From Bacteroidales bacterium Phil6 (GTDB taxonomy: Bacteria; Bacteroidota; Bacteroidia; Bacteroidales; F082): DNA of 64,000 nucleotides. Location: positions 1 through 64,000 of the forward strand of contig NWBN01000015.1 of the NCBI GenBank assembly GCA_002633315.1. Direction: 5' to 3'. The position numbers and the translations under genes were made by a program. Positions 35,335 through 43,826 of this stretch are shown here, one piece after another. The notes under the pieces are model-generated. The model was not told the origin of the DNA. It made no database searches and saw only the letters and a list, made by a program, of their open reading frames with translations. Numbering within the stretch: position 1 is the first letter of the stretch; every line of letters starts with the position of its first letter.

Positions 35335-35373
35335 AAGAGACTGTCTAATCTTTTTGTTGTTAGACAGCCTCTT
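35335..35373. terminator. bidirectional terminator between gatD and the S9 peptidase gene
   Basis: The stem AAGAG-A-CTGTCTAA with TTAGACAG-C-CTCTT (13 pairs, one mismatch) around an 11-nt T-rich loop lies between convergent genes. Confidence 0.7.
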
Positions 35374-35398
35374 CTTGTTTATTAAGAAAGTTTGTGGA

Positions 35399-37543
35399 TT
35401 ATAAATTGTTTTTGAAATATTCTGTTATCTTCACAATCAAATGTGCTCTGTCGGGACCGTAAACATTATGGTCGTGACCGGGATATACGAAGTAATCCAC
35501 TTGTTTTCCGTTGTGGATGCAGTTTTCTATGAAACTGAGACTGTGTTGCCATACTACTACAGGGTCTGTGGTGCAGTGTATGATGAGAAGTTTTCCTTCC
35601 AATCTGTCTGTTTTGTTTATCAGACTTGTAAGTTCATATCCTTCAGGGTTCTCTTCAGGAGTATCCATATAACGTTCACCGTACATTATCTCATAATATT
35701 TCCAGTCCATCACTGGACCGCCTGCCACCGATACTTTGAATGTCTCAGGGTGATAAATCTTGAGGTTTGTACTCATGAATCCGCCGTAGCTCCATCCGTC
35801 GCTGCCTATGCGTTCTGTGTCAACATAAGGCAGGGTCTTGAGATATTCGATGCCCACCATTTGGTCACGTACCTCTGCTTGTCCGCACTGACGGTGTATC
35901 ACTTGTTCAAACGCCTCGCCACGGTCTGCCGAGCCGCGGTTGTCCAAGGTAAACACTAAAAACCCTTCCTGAGAGAGATAATGCAGATAAATGCCGGCAC
36001 CGGCAGTCCATGAGTCTGTAATCATCTGAGCATGAGGACCGCCATATACATAGACAATGACAGGATATTTCTTTGCGGGGTCGAAGTTATAAGGTTTTAT
36101 CAGACGTGTATATAAAGCATGTCCGTCTTCCGATACTAAAGTGTCGAGTTCTATGGTGCCGATGTTATAGTCCTTCAACGGGTCAACGGCTTCATAAATG
36201 CGTTTGAGGAACACACCCTTGTCGTTCATGAGGTCTATGTTATTCGCCACATCGGTGCTTGAATAATAGTCGAGGAAATAATTGCCGTTGCTGTTGGGAA
36301 GTACCTGATGCGTACCGTGTTGTCTTGTAATACGGGTCTTCTTGCCGCTTTTGATGTTTTGTTTGTAGAAATGACGTTGCAGAGGGCTTACCTCCGTAGA
36401 AGTATAATAAATGTTGTTTCCGGATTTGTCGAATCCGTTGAACTCTGTTACGACGAAGTCGCCTTGTGTCAATTGCTTTGCCTCCAAGGTGTTGGTGTTG
36501 TGGAGGTATATATGGTAATATCCGTCTCTTTGTGCTCTCCATAAGAACTCGTGGTCGCTGCCGGGCAGGAAGTATGCCGGTCCCTGAGGTTCCACATACT
36601 GTTCGTCGGCATCTTCGAAGATGGTCTTGACGAAATTGCCTGTTTGAGCGTCATATTCATTGAATTTCAGATGGTTTTGCTCTCTGTTGAGGACGCCGAT
36701 GTAAATCTTCTTGTTGTCGTTGTTCCATGTTATGGCAGTGAGATACTGGTCAACGGGCTCGCCTGTCTTGATGAGGGTCTCATTACCTGTTGTTACATCA
36801 TAAATATTCAACGTAACCTGATGACTTGTCATTCCAGCCATAGGGTATTTGATGGGTTTGTCGGTGGCAACGCGGGTGGTGATGTCAACGAGTGGATAGT
36901 CTGTCACCATACGTTCATCCATGAGATAGTATGCGATTTTATTGCCGTCCGGTGACCAGAAGATGCCGCCGTCGATGGCAAACTCATTACGGTGCACCGC
37001 TTGTCCCGCTATTACACCTTCAGGATTTTGTGTTATCTGTATCTGTTTCTCTCCATTATTGACATACAAGTCGTTCCCTATTGTATAAGCCACTTTCAAT
37101 GAAGGTGTGGTGATTTTGATGTTCTCTGCCGTGTTGGGTATGGAAGTGATAGTCTCGACTTTTTTGTTTTTGAAGTCTATGCAGTTCAGAACATAATTGT
37201 CATCATTTGAAGTCAGGTAATATGCAGTGTTGTTGTCTATCCAGTTGAGGAATGGTATTCTTTTAAGGCTGTCGAGACTGTTGTTTGTCATTATGGTATT
37301 GAGGTCGTCTAAAGAATACAAAACTTTAGCAGCCTTGTCTTTGACGCCTTGTACCATTAGGTTGTTTTCTTCAGTGAAGATGAACTTGTCTGAATCGGGA
37401 AGCCATCGCACTGATTTACCTTGTGGAAATACCGCTCTGTTGAGGAAGGCAGCATCTTCCGGGGTTAACATTTTCTTTTCCTGTGCTGCTGCCGTAATAG
37501 TGATACAACATAATACGGCAAAAAATAAAAATACTCTTTTCAT
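35399..37543 (-). CDS. prolyl oligopeptidase-family S9 peptidase (DPP IV/prolyl tripeptidyl peptidase-like)
   Basis: Secreted serine peptidase of 714 aa with signal peptide (about 1-20). A beta-propeller (about 40-460) precedes the alpha/beta-hydrolase domain. The catalytic triad is Ser585 (GWSYGGFM), Asp660 (HCTTDPVV) and probably His692 (PGHDH). The propeller segment HRNEFAIDGG has one Glu where DPP IV has two, and the Asn after the catalytic Asp in DPP IV is replaced (TTDPVVVW). The N-terminal anchoring of the substrate therefore probably differs from classical DPP IV. It lies 30 bp downstream of the GGGP synthase gene. Confidence 0.88.
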   Translation of the reverse strand: MKRVFLFFAVLCCITITAAAQEKKMLTPEDAAFLNRAVFPQGKSVRWLPDSDKFIFTEENNLMVQGVKDKAAKVLYSLDDLNTIMTNNSLDSLKRIPFLNWIDNNTAYYLTSNDDNYVLNCIDFKNKKVETITSIPNTAENIKITTPSLKVAYTIGNDLYVNNGEKQIQITQNPEGVIAGQAVHRNEFAIDGGIFWSPDGNKIAYYLMDERMVTDYPLVDITTRVATDKPIKYPMAGMTSHQVTLNIYDVTTGNETLIKTGEPVDQYLTAITWNNDNKKIYIGVLNREQNHLKFNEYDAQTGNFVKTIFEDADEQYVEPQGPAYFLPGSDHEFLWRAQRDGYYHIYLHNTNTLEAKQLTQGDFVVTEFNGFDKSGNNIYYTSTEVSPLQRHFYKQNIKSGKKTRITRQHGTHQVLPNSNGNYFLDYYSSTDVANNIDLMNDKGVFLKRIYEAVDPLKDYNIGTIELDTLVSEDGHALYTRLIKPYNFDPAKKYPVIVYVYGGPHAQMITDSWTAGAGIYLHYLSQEGFLVFTLDNRGSADRGEAFEQVIHRQCGQAEVRDQMVGIEYLKTLPYVDTERIGSDGWSYGGFMSTNLKIYHPETFKVSVAGGPVMDWKYYEIMYGERYMDTPEENPEGYELTSLINKTDRLEGKLLIIHCTTDPVVVWQHSLSFIENCIHNGKQVDYFVYPGHDHNVYGPDRAHLIVKITEYFKNNL

Positions 37544-37573
37544 AATATGGATTTAAAAATTGTTATTGCACTT

Positions 37574-38305
37574 TCATTTGGTGTCATGAACGGCGTCGGC
37601 AAATTGTTTTATTCTGTTGTGGTCTTCTTCGAAGGCGCTGCCTATTACGATTATGTCGGCACCTGCCATTGCCGCTGTTGCCGCTTTTTCCGGGGTGTTG
37701 ATACCACCGCCCACTATGAGAGGTACGTTTATTGTCTTTTTGACTTTCATTATCATGCTCTCCGACACAGGCTCCTTGGCATGGGAGCCGGCTTCGAGAT
37801 ATATCAGTTTAAGTCCCAACATCTCGCCTGCAAGAGCTGTACACAAGGCTATGTCGTCTTTGTCGTGCGGTATGGGAATGGTGTTGCTCATATATGACAC
37901 CGATGTCGGCATTCCGCTGTCGATGAGCATATACCCCGTAGGGATTATTTCATTGCCGTACAGTTTGAGATAAGGTGCCGCAATGACATGACGCCCTATC
38001 AACATTTCGGCATTGCGTCCGGAAATTAAAGACAGAAGCAGAAATCCGTCACAATATTTACTGATCTGCAATGAGTCGCCGGGGAATATGAGGGTTGGTA
38101 TTTCGGAATTTGCTTTGATGAGTTTTATGCAGTGCTCCAAACTGTCGGTGGTGAGAAGACTGCCTCCGACAAAAAAGAAATCAACACCGGCCTCGTTGGC
38201 ATTTCGTACTGTAGCCAACACTTGTTCATCAGTTGGCTTGTCAGGGTCTATTAGTACCACAAGTTTCTTCTTGCCGGTATCTAAGAACTTATCGTAAAGA
38301 CTCAT
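37574..38305 (-). CDS. geranylgeranylglyceryl phosphate synthase family protein (GGGPS/PcrB-like)
   Basis: TIM-barrel prenyltransferase, 243 aa, attaching a polyprenyl chain to glycerol-1-phosphate. The motifs LVVLIDPDKPT, FFVGGSLLTT, IFPGDSLQIS, YLEAGSHAKEPV, VPLIVGGGINTPEKA and GADIIVIGSAF cover the glycerol-1-phosphate and phosphate sites. The family makes ether lipids in archaea, and homologues occur in Bacteroidetes where the product is uncertain. Chain length cannot be read from the sequence. It has its own promoter and is followed by the S9 peptidase gene. Confidence 0.93.
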   Translation of the reverse strand: MSLYDKFLDTGKKKLVVLIDPDKPTDEQVLATVRNANEAGVDFFFVGGSLLTTDSLEHCIKLIKANSEIPTLIFPGDSLQISKYCDGFLLLSLISGRNAEMLIGRHVIAAPYLKLYGNEIIPTGYMLIDSGMPTSVSYMSNTIPIPHDKDDIALCTALAGEMLGLKLIYLEAGSHAKEPVSESMIMKVKKTINVPLIVGGGINTPEKAATAAMAGADIIVIGSAFEEDHNRIKQFADAVHDTK

Positions 38306-38325
38306 ATTGATATTTTTATGAACTA

Positions 38326-38333
38326 CAAAATTA
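38326..38333 (-). promoter_or_regulatory. promoter (-7 box) of the GGGPS gene
   Basis: TAATTTTG on the minus strand lies 20 bp upstream of the start codon, giving a leader of about 15 nt. Confidence 0.55.
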
Positions 38334-38726
38334 CATGGTTTTTTTGTAAAAATGGCATAATTGTGAAAATTATTTGTATGATATTGTTTCTTAATGTCTT
38401 GATAATTTAATATCTTTAAAAATGATTATCTGAAAAACTGTCGGTATGATGTTAACACTGTTTTTGTATGTGTCTTTATTTTGAAAAAATATAGAAATTA
38501 TTCTGTATTGTAAAGTTATTATTATGGCATAAAGTAATTTGCATATATGAATTGTTAAGTTTATGAAATAACAATTTATTTGCCATATTGTTATTTATAA
38601 ACAGTGATATGAAAAAATAATTTAACAGATGGAATAGTGACAGAAAATGTTCTTGAATATACAAATATCTATGTTATGATAAGTCATAAACGGATGTTTT
38701 GGATATTCATAAGAAATTCCTGTCGA
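38334..38726. other. AT-rich intergenic region, no gene seen
   Basis: About 390 bp between the GGGPS promoter and the end of the histidine kinase gene. Short open frames here are low-complexity and unlike neighbouring coding sequence. No clear terminator or repeat was found. Confidence 0.6.
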
Positions 38727-40241
38727 TTATTTCTTGTTCAGAACGATTCTGAAGGTTGTTCCTTGACCGATAACAGAAGATTTGACAAAAATTTTACCTT
38801 TGTGATAATTTTCTATGATACGTTTTGCCAATGACAGACCTAACCCCCAGCCGCGTTTTTTGCTTGTAAAACCCGGGTTGAACACCTGTTTAAACATGGA
38901 ACGGCTCATTCCTTTTCCTGTATCGCTAACATCAATTATGACATTGTTTTCGTCTTCTATCAGTTCTACGCATAATTTGCCTTTGTCAGTCATGGCATCG
39001 ATGGCGTTTTTTGTGAGATTTTCCAACACCCAACTAAACAGCGCCTTGTTGAGTGGCAGGATAATGGAACGTTGAGGCAGTTGTATGTCAAACTCGAATT
39101 TGTCGGAAAAACGATGACGAAGATAATTCATGGTTTCTGACACTGCTTCTACAATGTCGGCATCTTCCAATGTCGGAATCGATCCAATCTTGGAGAAACG
39201 TTCCGTAATAGTTTCCAATCGCTTAATGTCTTTTTCCATCTCTGCAGTGCCGATGAACTCGGTTTCTTGCAGTTTGAGCAGTTCTATCCATCCTATCAAA
39301 GAGCTTAACGGCGTACCTATTTGGTGAGCAGTCTCTTTTGCCATTCCTGCCCATACCTGATTTTGTTCCGAACGTCGTGCATAACTGAACAACAGATAAG
39401 CTACGATAAGGAAGAATGTCATTACGAGTATTTGAATATAAGGGTAATATTTCATCTGCATCAAAAGATCAGAACTCCTATAATAGATGTACGCCTTTTT
39501 CTGATTCAGATAACTTACTTTGATAGGTTTGTGCTGTGAACGCATTATCTCCAACTGTTCTCTTACATATTCTTTGTTCATCATTTTGAAAGGGTCGAGA
39601 TTGCCGTAACTGAGCACTTCGTTGTTAGAGCTGTCGATGATAATTACTGGAGCACCTACAGCATTGCCTGTGACATCGTCAATGAAAAATTGGAACAAGT
39701 CATTGAGTACATCTTTCAACTCCGTGTATATCAGTGATTCGTTGTAATACAGCCATGAAGTCTTGCCGAACAGGTCTATCTTAATCGGAGGATAAATGCT
39801 GTACTCCTTTAGCATCTCATCATCGAAGAATGTTTTGCCCTGTTGATGTGGAGGCAGATTGACAGATAAACTGATATTTCCTTTGTTATCTGTTATCACG
39901 ACAGGAATAGATACATTGTTTTGTATGATTTGCAGATAAATATTGGTATTTTCGTCGGGAGAGGCTGCTAAAAAACTTCTATATGCCAATGCCAACAACT
40001 CTACTCTTTTGCGTTCTTGCGTACTTATCTCTGAAAAAAAGGTCTCCGTGTAGTTCATCAATTCGGCATGATTTTGTACGGCATCAGCCCACATGACAAT
40101 TTGTTTGCTCTCTTGTTTAGCGAAGTGATTTACCAAATAATTGGTATAATATATTGAGAAACATATTATTATTAAGGCTATGATGGCAAGTGCTATCTTC
40201 CAGCGTTTCTTTCTTACATATAAATTAGAACTCATCGTCAT
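38727..40241 (-). CDS. membrane sensor histidine kinase
   Basis: Orthodox histidine kinase, about 504 aa from the ATG at 40241. A longer frame from 40274 would start upstream of the TAATTTTG promoter and is rejected. Two transmembrane helices (about residues 13-33 and 270-290) enclose a periplasmic sensor region. The H-box is AKETAHQIGTPLSSLIGW, followed by the HATPase domain with N-box ENLTKNAIDAM, DTGKGMSRSMF, and GWGLGLSLAKRIIENYHKG. No response regulator gene is next to it. The input signal is unknown. Confidence 0.9.
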   Translation of the reverse strand: MTMSSNLYVRKKRWKIALAIIALIIICFSIYYTNYLVNHFAKQESKQIVMWADAVQNHAELMNYTETFFSEISTQERKRVELLALAYRSFLAASPDENTNIYLQIIQNNVSIPVVITDNKGNISLSVNLPPHQQGKTFFDDEMLKEYSIYPPIKIDLFGKTSWLYYNESLIYTELKDVLNDLFQFFIDDVTGNAVGAPVIIIDSSNNEVLSYGNLDPFKMMNKEYVREQLEIMRSQHKPIKVSYLNQKKAYIYYRSSDLLMQMKYYPYIQILVMTFFLIVAYLLFSYARRSEQNQVWAGMAKETAHQIGTPLSSLIGWIELLKLQETEFIGTAEMEKDIKRLETITERFSKIGSIPTLEDADIVEAVSETMNYLRHRFSDKFEFDIQLPQRSIILPLNKALFSWVLENLTKNAIDAMTDKGKLCVELIEDENNVIIDVSDTGKGMSRSMFKQVFNPGFTSKKRGWGLGLSLAKRIIENYHKGKIFVKSSVIGQGTTFRIVLNKK

Positions 40242-40255
40242 TGAAAAATATAAGC

Positions 40256-40263
40256 CAAAATTA
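40256..40263 (-). promoter_or_regulatory. promoter (-7 box) of the histidine kinase gene
   Basis: TAATTTTG on the minus strand, 15 bp upstream of the chosen ATG at 40241 and downstream of the alternative ATG at 40274. No good -33 element was checked. Confidence 0.5.
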
Positions 40264-40390
40264 ATAAATTTCATTATTGGAAATGAAAAAAACAGATTTT
40301 TTTAATCATCATAATTAAAAAAAAACTAATTTTACACGATTTTTTCCAAACGAAAAATTGAAAAATTTATTATTAACCTAATATTGAAAG

Positions 40391-43300
40391 ATGATGAAAA
40401 AAATTACTTATTTGATTGTTTTGCTGTTGTTTGGCTTTGTCACTATGGCGCAGACAAAACAGATTATGCTTCGTTCAGAAAATAATGCCGAATGCATAAA
40501 GTCAGACATGGAGAGTCTTAGAGCGACTTTTTCTTTTTCTGATATCGTCAGCAACGATATTGAGACAGAAAAAGGTGTCTTTTCTGAGATTTCAATGATG
40601 AACACCTATCCGAGCGGTGAATATGGTGCACCTACTGTTCCGGCAATACATCAGCTTATAGCTGTGCCTTTCGGAGCTGAGCCTGTGGTGACGATAAGGA
40701 ATTTTACTGTTTCGGAATATAAACTTAATGATTTGGGTATCAATAAGTTGATGCCAAGACAACCTTCTTTGAGAAAAGATATGGATATAAACGAAGTGGA
40801 GTTTGTCTATGATGAGGCCGCTTATCAAAAAAGAGCATTGGCATCAACACCTAATGCCATGATAGAGATGACAGGCGTGATGCGTGGCGTACGTGTCGGC
40901 TCTCTCGTTATAGAACCTGTCAGTTATGACGCTGTTTCAAATAGCATCAGAGTGTTTAACGACATAGAAGTAGAGGTGACATTTGCCGGAGCTGATGCGG
41001 AAGAGACAGAACGTATGCTTGTAAATACTTTCACTCCTTATTATGATGTCGTCTATAGGCAGTTGTTCAATTACAGAGCTATCAATGATGTATATGATGA
41101 TCATCCCGACCTTTGGGCAGCACCGGTGAGAATGATAGTGGTTGCAAATGATATGTTCGCTGATGCTTTGGAACCATGGTTGGAATGGAAGACTCAGAAA
41201 GGATTCTATTTGGACGTCAACTATACGAGTACAGTGGGTAATAGCAGTGAAGCAATAAAGTCTTTCCTTCAGAACAAGTATAATACAGGTGTGCAGAATA
41301 ACGAGACTCCTACTTTCGTGATAATAGTAGGCGATAAGGCACAGGTGGCTCCGAGTGTCAACTTTGCAAGTTCTACACAGAAGGTATCTGACTTGTATTA
41401 TGGAAGTGTTGACAATGATTATTATCCGGATATGTTTTACAGCAGAATGTCGGCAGAGAATGTAAATCAATTGACGGCAATAATAGACAAAATATTGATG
41501 TATGAGAAATATACCATGCCGGATGATTCATATCTCGACAACGTGTTGTTGATAGCCGGAGACGATTCTTATTGGAATCCGAGAGTGGCACAGCCTACAA
41601 TTAACTATGCTACAACCAATTATTATAATGCAGCACATGGTTATACCAATGTTTATACTTATCTTAATTCATATACAGGGTGTTATAATCATCTGTCAAC
41701 GGGTGTTGGATTTGCTAACTATACGGCACACGGTAGTGATACGAGTTGGGCAGATCCTTATTTAGGAACATCATCTGTATATGCTCTTACCAATACAGAC
41801 AAATATTTCTGGGCAATGGGCAACTGTTGTCTGTCCGGTAACTGGGGATTTTCAACTGAATGTTTCGGTGAGGCTATGATACGTGCAGCCAACAAGGCGG
41901 CATTTGGCTATATAGGTTCATGTCCGAATACGTATTGGTATGAAGATTATTATTTCGGCGTCGGAGCAACCAACGTGTTGAATGGTCCTACGCCTTCGGT
42001 GTCCAACTCCTCGACAGGTGTTTACGATGCCATGTTTATGGACGAGACTTACAACACGCTGTCGTCTGTGACTTTTGTAGGTAATCTGGCTGTTTGTTAT
42101 GCGCATGCAGGCAATTATCAGACACATTCATCACCTACATATTATTGGCAGGCATACCATGTTTTGGGTGACGGTTCTGTGATGCCTTATAATACGGCAC
42201 CGGAAGAGAATAATGTGTCCCATGAATCATCTTTCCCGGCCAATGCCTCTACTTTTACGGTATCTGCTGATGCCGGCTCTTATGTGGCCATATCGAAAGA
42301 TGGTGTGTTGCTCGGTACTGCTTTGGTTGGTACAACCGGCAGTGTGAGTGTTCCGGTGACACCGGTGTCTTCCGGAGAGGTGATGATAGTTGTAACACGC
42401 CCACAACGTCAGCCTTATATTGAGACAATAACTGTGGGCGGCGGACAGCCGGGACAGCCTGAGATAGAATTTGTATCTGTGTCTCCTGCTTCAATAGGCG
42501 TTAACAGCAATGTCAATATCACCGTTACACTTAGAAACAGCGGCACTGCAGCTACATCGGGAAATACTAATGTAACACTTGCATCTTCTGATTCATATCT
42601 TACCATTGTCAATGGTACAGCTTCATACCCTGCAATGAATGCCAATCAGACAGCGACAGGGTCATTCACTTTGCGTGCAGCTTCCAACACACCTAATGGT
42701 CATACTTTCAGCATGAACTATACTGCTACCAACGGCAGCAATAACTGGCAAGGCTCGTTTACACTTACTGCCAACAATCCGTGCAACGCTCCTACCGGTC
42801 TTGCTGCAGTGGCTGAAGGCAACAGTATCCATCTTTCCTGGAACGCCTCTTCTACTGCCAACAGTTATAAGGTGTTTCGTGGAAGTACGTTGATTGCGAC
42901 ACAAACTGCTACATCATATACCGATACAGATTTGCAATACAATACAAACTATTGTTATACAGTGAAGAGCGTATGTAATTCCGGTGACTCCAATCCGTCT
43001 AATCAGGCATGTGCCACTACGGAAAATGAACCATGCTATGCACCGGAGAATCTGACAGCTTCTGCCGATGGCAATACTGTTTCATTGTCATGGACTGCAT
43101 CGTCGAGTGCAGACAGATACAGAGTGTATCGTGATGGAACTGCAATAGGTCTCGTAATGTCAACGAATTATAATGATTTTAACTTGGATTATAATACTGA
43201 ATATTGTTATGAGGTAACAAGTATTTGCGGAGACGAGGAATCTGATCCTTCTGATGAGATATGTGCTGCTACAGGAAGTGAACCATGTAATGCTCCTGTC

Positions 43301-43777
43301 GGTCTTGTCGCCGAAGTGGATGTGAATACTGTGACATTGTCATGGCAACCTGTCGATAATGCTGTATCATATACGGTGATGAGAGATGGTGATATTATCG
43401 CAACGGATGTCACCGTCACAACAATGGAGGATGCCAATTTGGCAATAGGAACTTATTCGTATTCAGTAATTACGGTATGCTCTGCCGGTCAGTCCGAAGC
43501 ATCAGATGCTGTGGAAGCTGTAGTGGAGTTCGATGGAATAAGCGAATATGAAAATATGTTCAGAATAAGTCCTAACCCTGTTAAAGATTATCTGATCATC
43601 AATACGACTGAAGAGATTAAATATGTCTCTGTTTATAATATTCTTGGCATTGAAGTATTCAGAAGTAATGAAATTACCGGTAACAGTATTAATATGAACG
43701 GTACGCAACAAGGCATTTACTTTGTGAAGATAGGCACTGCTAAAGGGGAAATAGTCAAGAGAATTATTAAAGAATAA
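40391..43777 (+). CDS. gingipain-like C25 cysteine peptidase with Fn3 repeats and T9SS sorting domain
   Basis: Secreted peptidase of 1128 aa. A signal peptide (1-20) and a propeptide-like region (about 21-235) are followed by a C25 catalytic domain (about 245-600) with His447 (NYTAHGSDTSW) and Cys480 (MGNCCLSGNW). An Ig-like domain (about 605-690) and a CARDB-like domain (about 695-790) come next. Three fibronectin type III repeats follow, starting near 796, 881 and 964, each beginning PCxAP. The C-terminal type A sorting domain (about 1058-1128) has ISPNPVKDYLII and ends with a Lys/Arg-rich strand (KRIIKE). It should cross the outer membrane by type IX secretion. The single-gene unit ends at 43788-43815. 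Confidence 0.9.
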   Translation: MMKKITYLIVLLLFGFVTMAQTKQIMLRSENNAECIKSDMESLRATFSFSDIVSNDIETEKGVFSEISMMNTYPSGEYGAPTVPAIHQLIAVPFGAEPVVTIRNFTVSEYKLNDLGINKLMPRQPSLRKDMDINEVEFVYDEAAYQKRALASTPNAMIEMTGVMRGVRVGSLVIEPVSYDAVSNSIRVFNDIEVEVTFAGADAEETERMLVNTFTPYYDVVYRQLFNYRAINDVYDDHPDLWAAPVRMIVVANDMFADALEPWLEWKTQKGFYLDVNYTSTVGNSSEAIKSFLQNKYNTGVQNNETPTFVIIVGDKAQVAPSVNFASSTQKVSDLYYGSVDNDYYPDMFYSRMSAENVNQLTAIIDKILMYEKYTMPDDSYLDNVLLIAGDDSYWNPRVAQPTINYATTNYYNAAHGYTNVYTYLNSYTGCYNHLSTGVGFANYTAHGSDTSWADPYLGTSSVYALTNTDKYFWAMGNCCLSGNWGFSTECFGEAMIRAANKAAFGYIGSCPNTYWYEDYYFGVGATNVLNGPTPSVSNSSTGVYDAMFMDETYNTLSSVTFVGNLAVCYAHAGNYQTHSSPTYYWQAYHVLGDGSVMPYNTAPEENNVSHESSFPANASTFTVSADAGSYVAISKDGVLLGTALVGTTGSVSVPVTPVSSGEVMIVVTRPQRQPYIETITVGGGQPGQPEIEFVSVSPASIGVNSNVNITVTLRNSGTAATSGNTNVTLASSDSYLTIVNGTASYPAMNANQTATGSFTLRAASNTPNGHTFSMNYTATNGSNNWQGSFTLTANNPCNAPTGLAAVAEGNSIHLSWNASSTANSYKVFRGSTLIATQTATSYTDTDLQYNTNYCYTVKSVCNSGDSNPSNQACATTENEPCYAPENLTASADGNTVSLSWTASSSADRYRVYRDGTAIGLVMSTNYNDFNLDYNTEYCYEVTSICGDEESDPSDEICAATGSEPCNAPVGLVAEVDVNTVTLSWQPVDNAVSYTVMRDGDIIATDVTVTTMEDANLAIGTYSYSVITVCSAGQSEASDAVEAVVEFDGISEYENMFRISPNPVKDYLIINTTEEIKYVSVYNILGIEVFRSNEITGNSINMNGTQQGIYFVKIGTAKGEIVKRIIKE

Positions 43778-43787
43778 AAAAGTGTTG

Positions 43788-43815
43788 GAGTGGGGTGAAA
43801 ACCCCGCTCTCTTTT
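43788..43815 (+). terminator. terminator (or attenuator) between the C25 peptidase gene and leuS
   Basis: An 8-bp stem GAGTGGGG with CCCCGCTC (one T-G pair, loop TGAAAA) is followed by TCTTTT. It sits only 12-40 bp before the leuS start codon. Confidence 0.7.
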
Positions 43816-43826
43816 AATGTTGTTTT

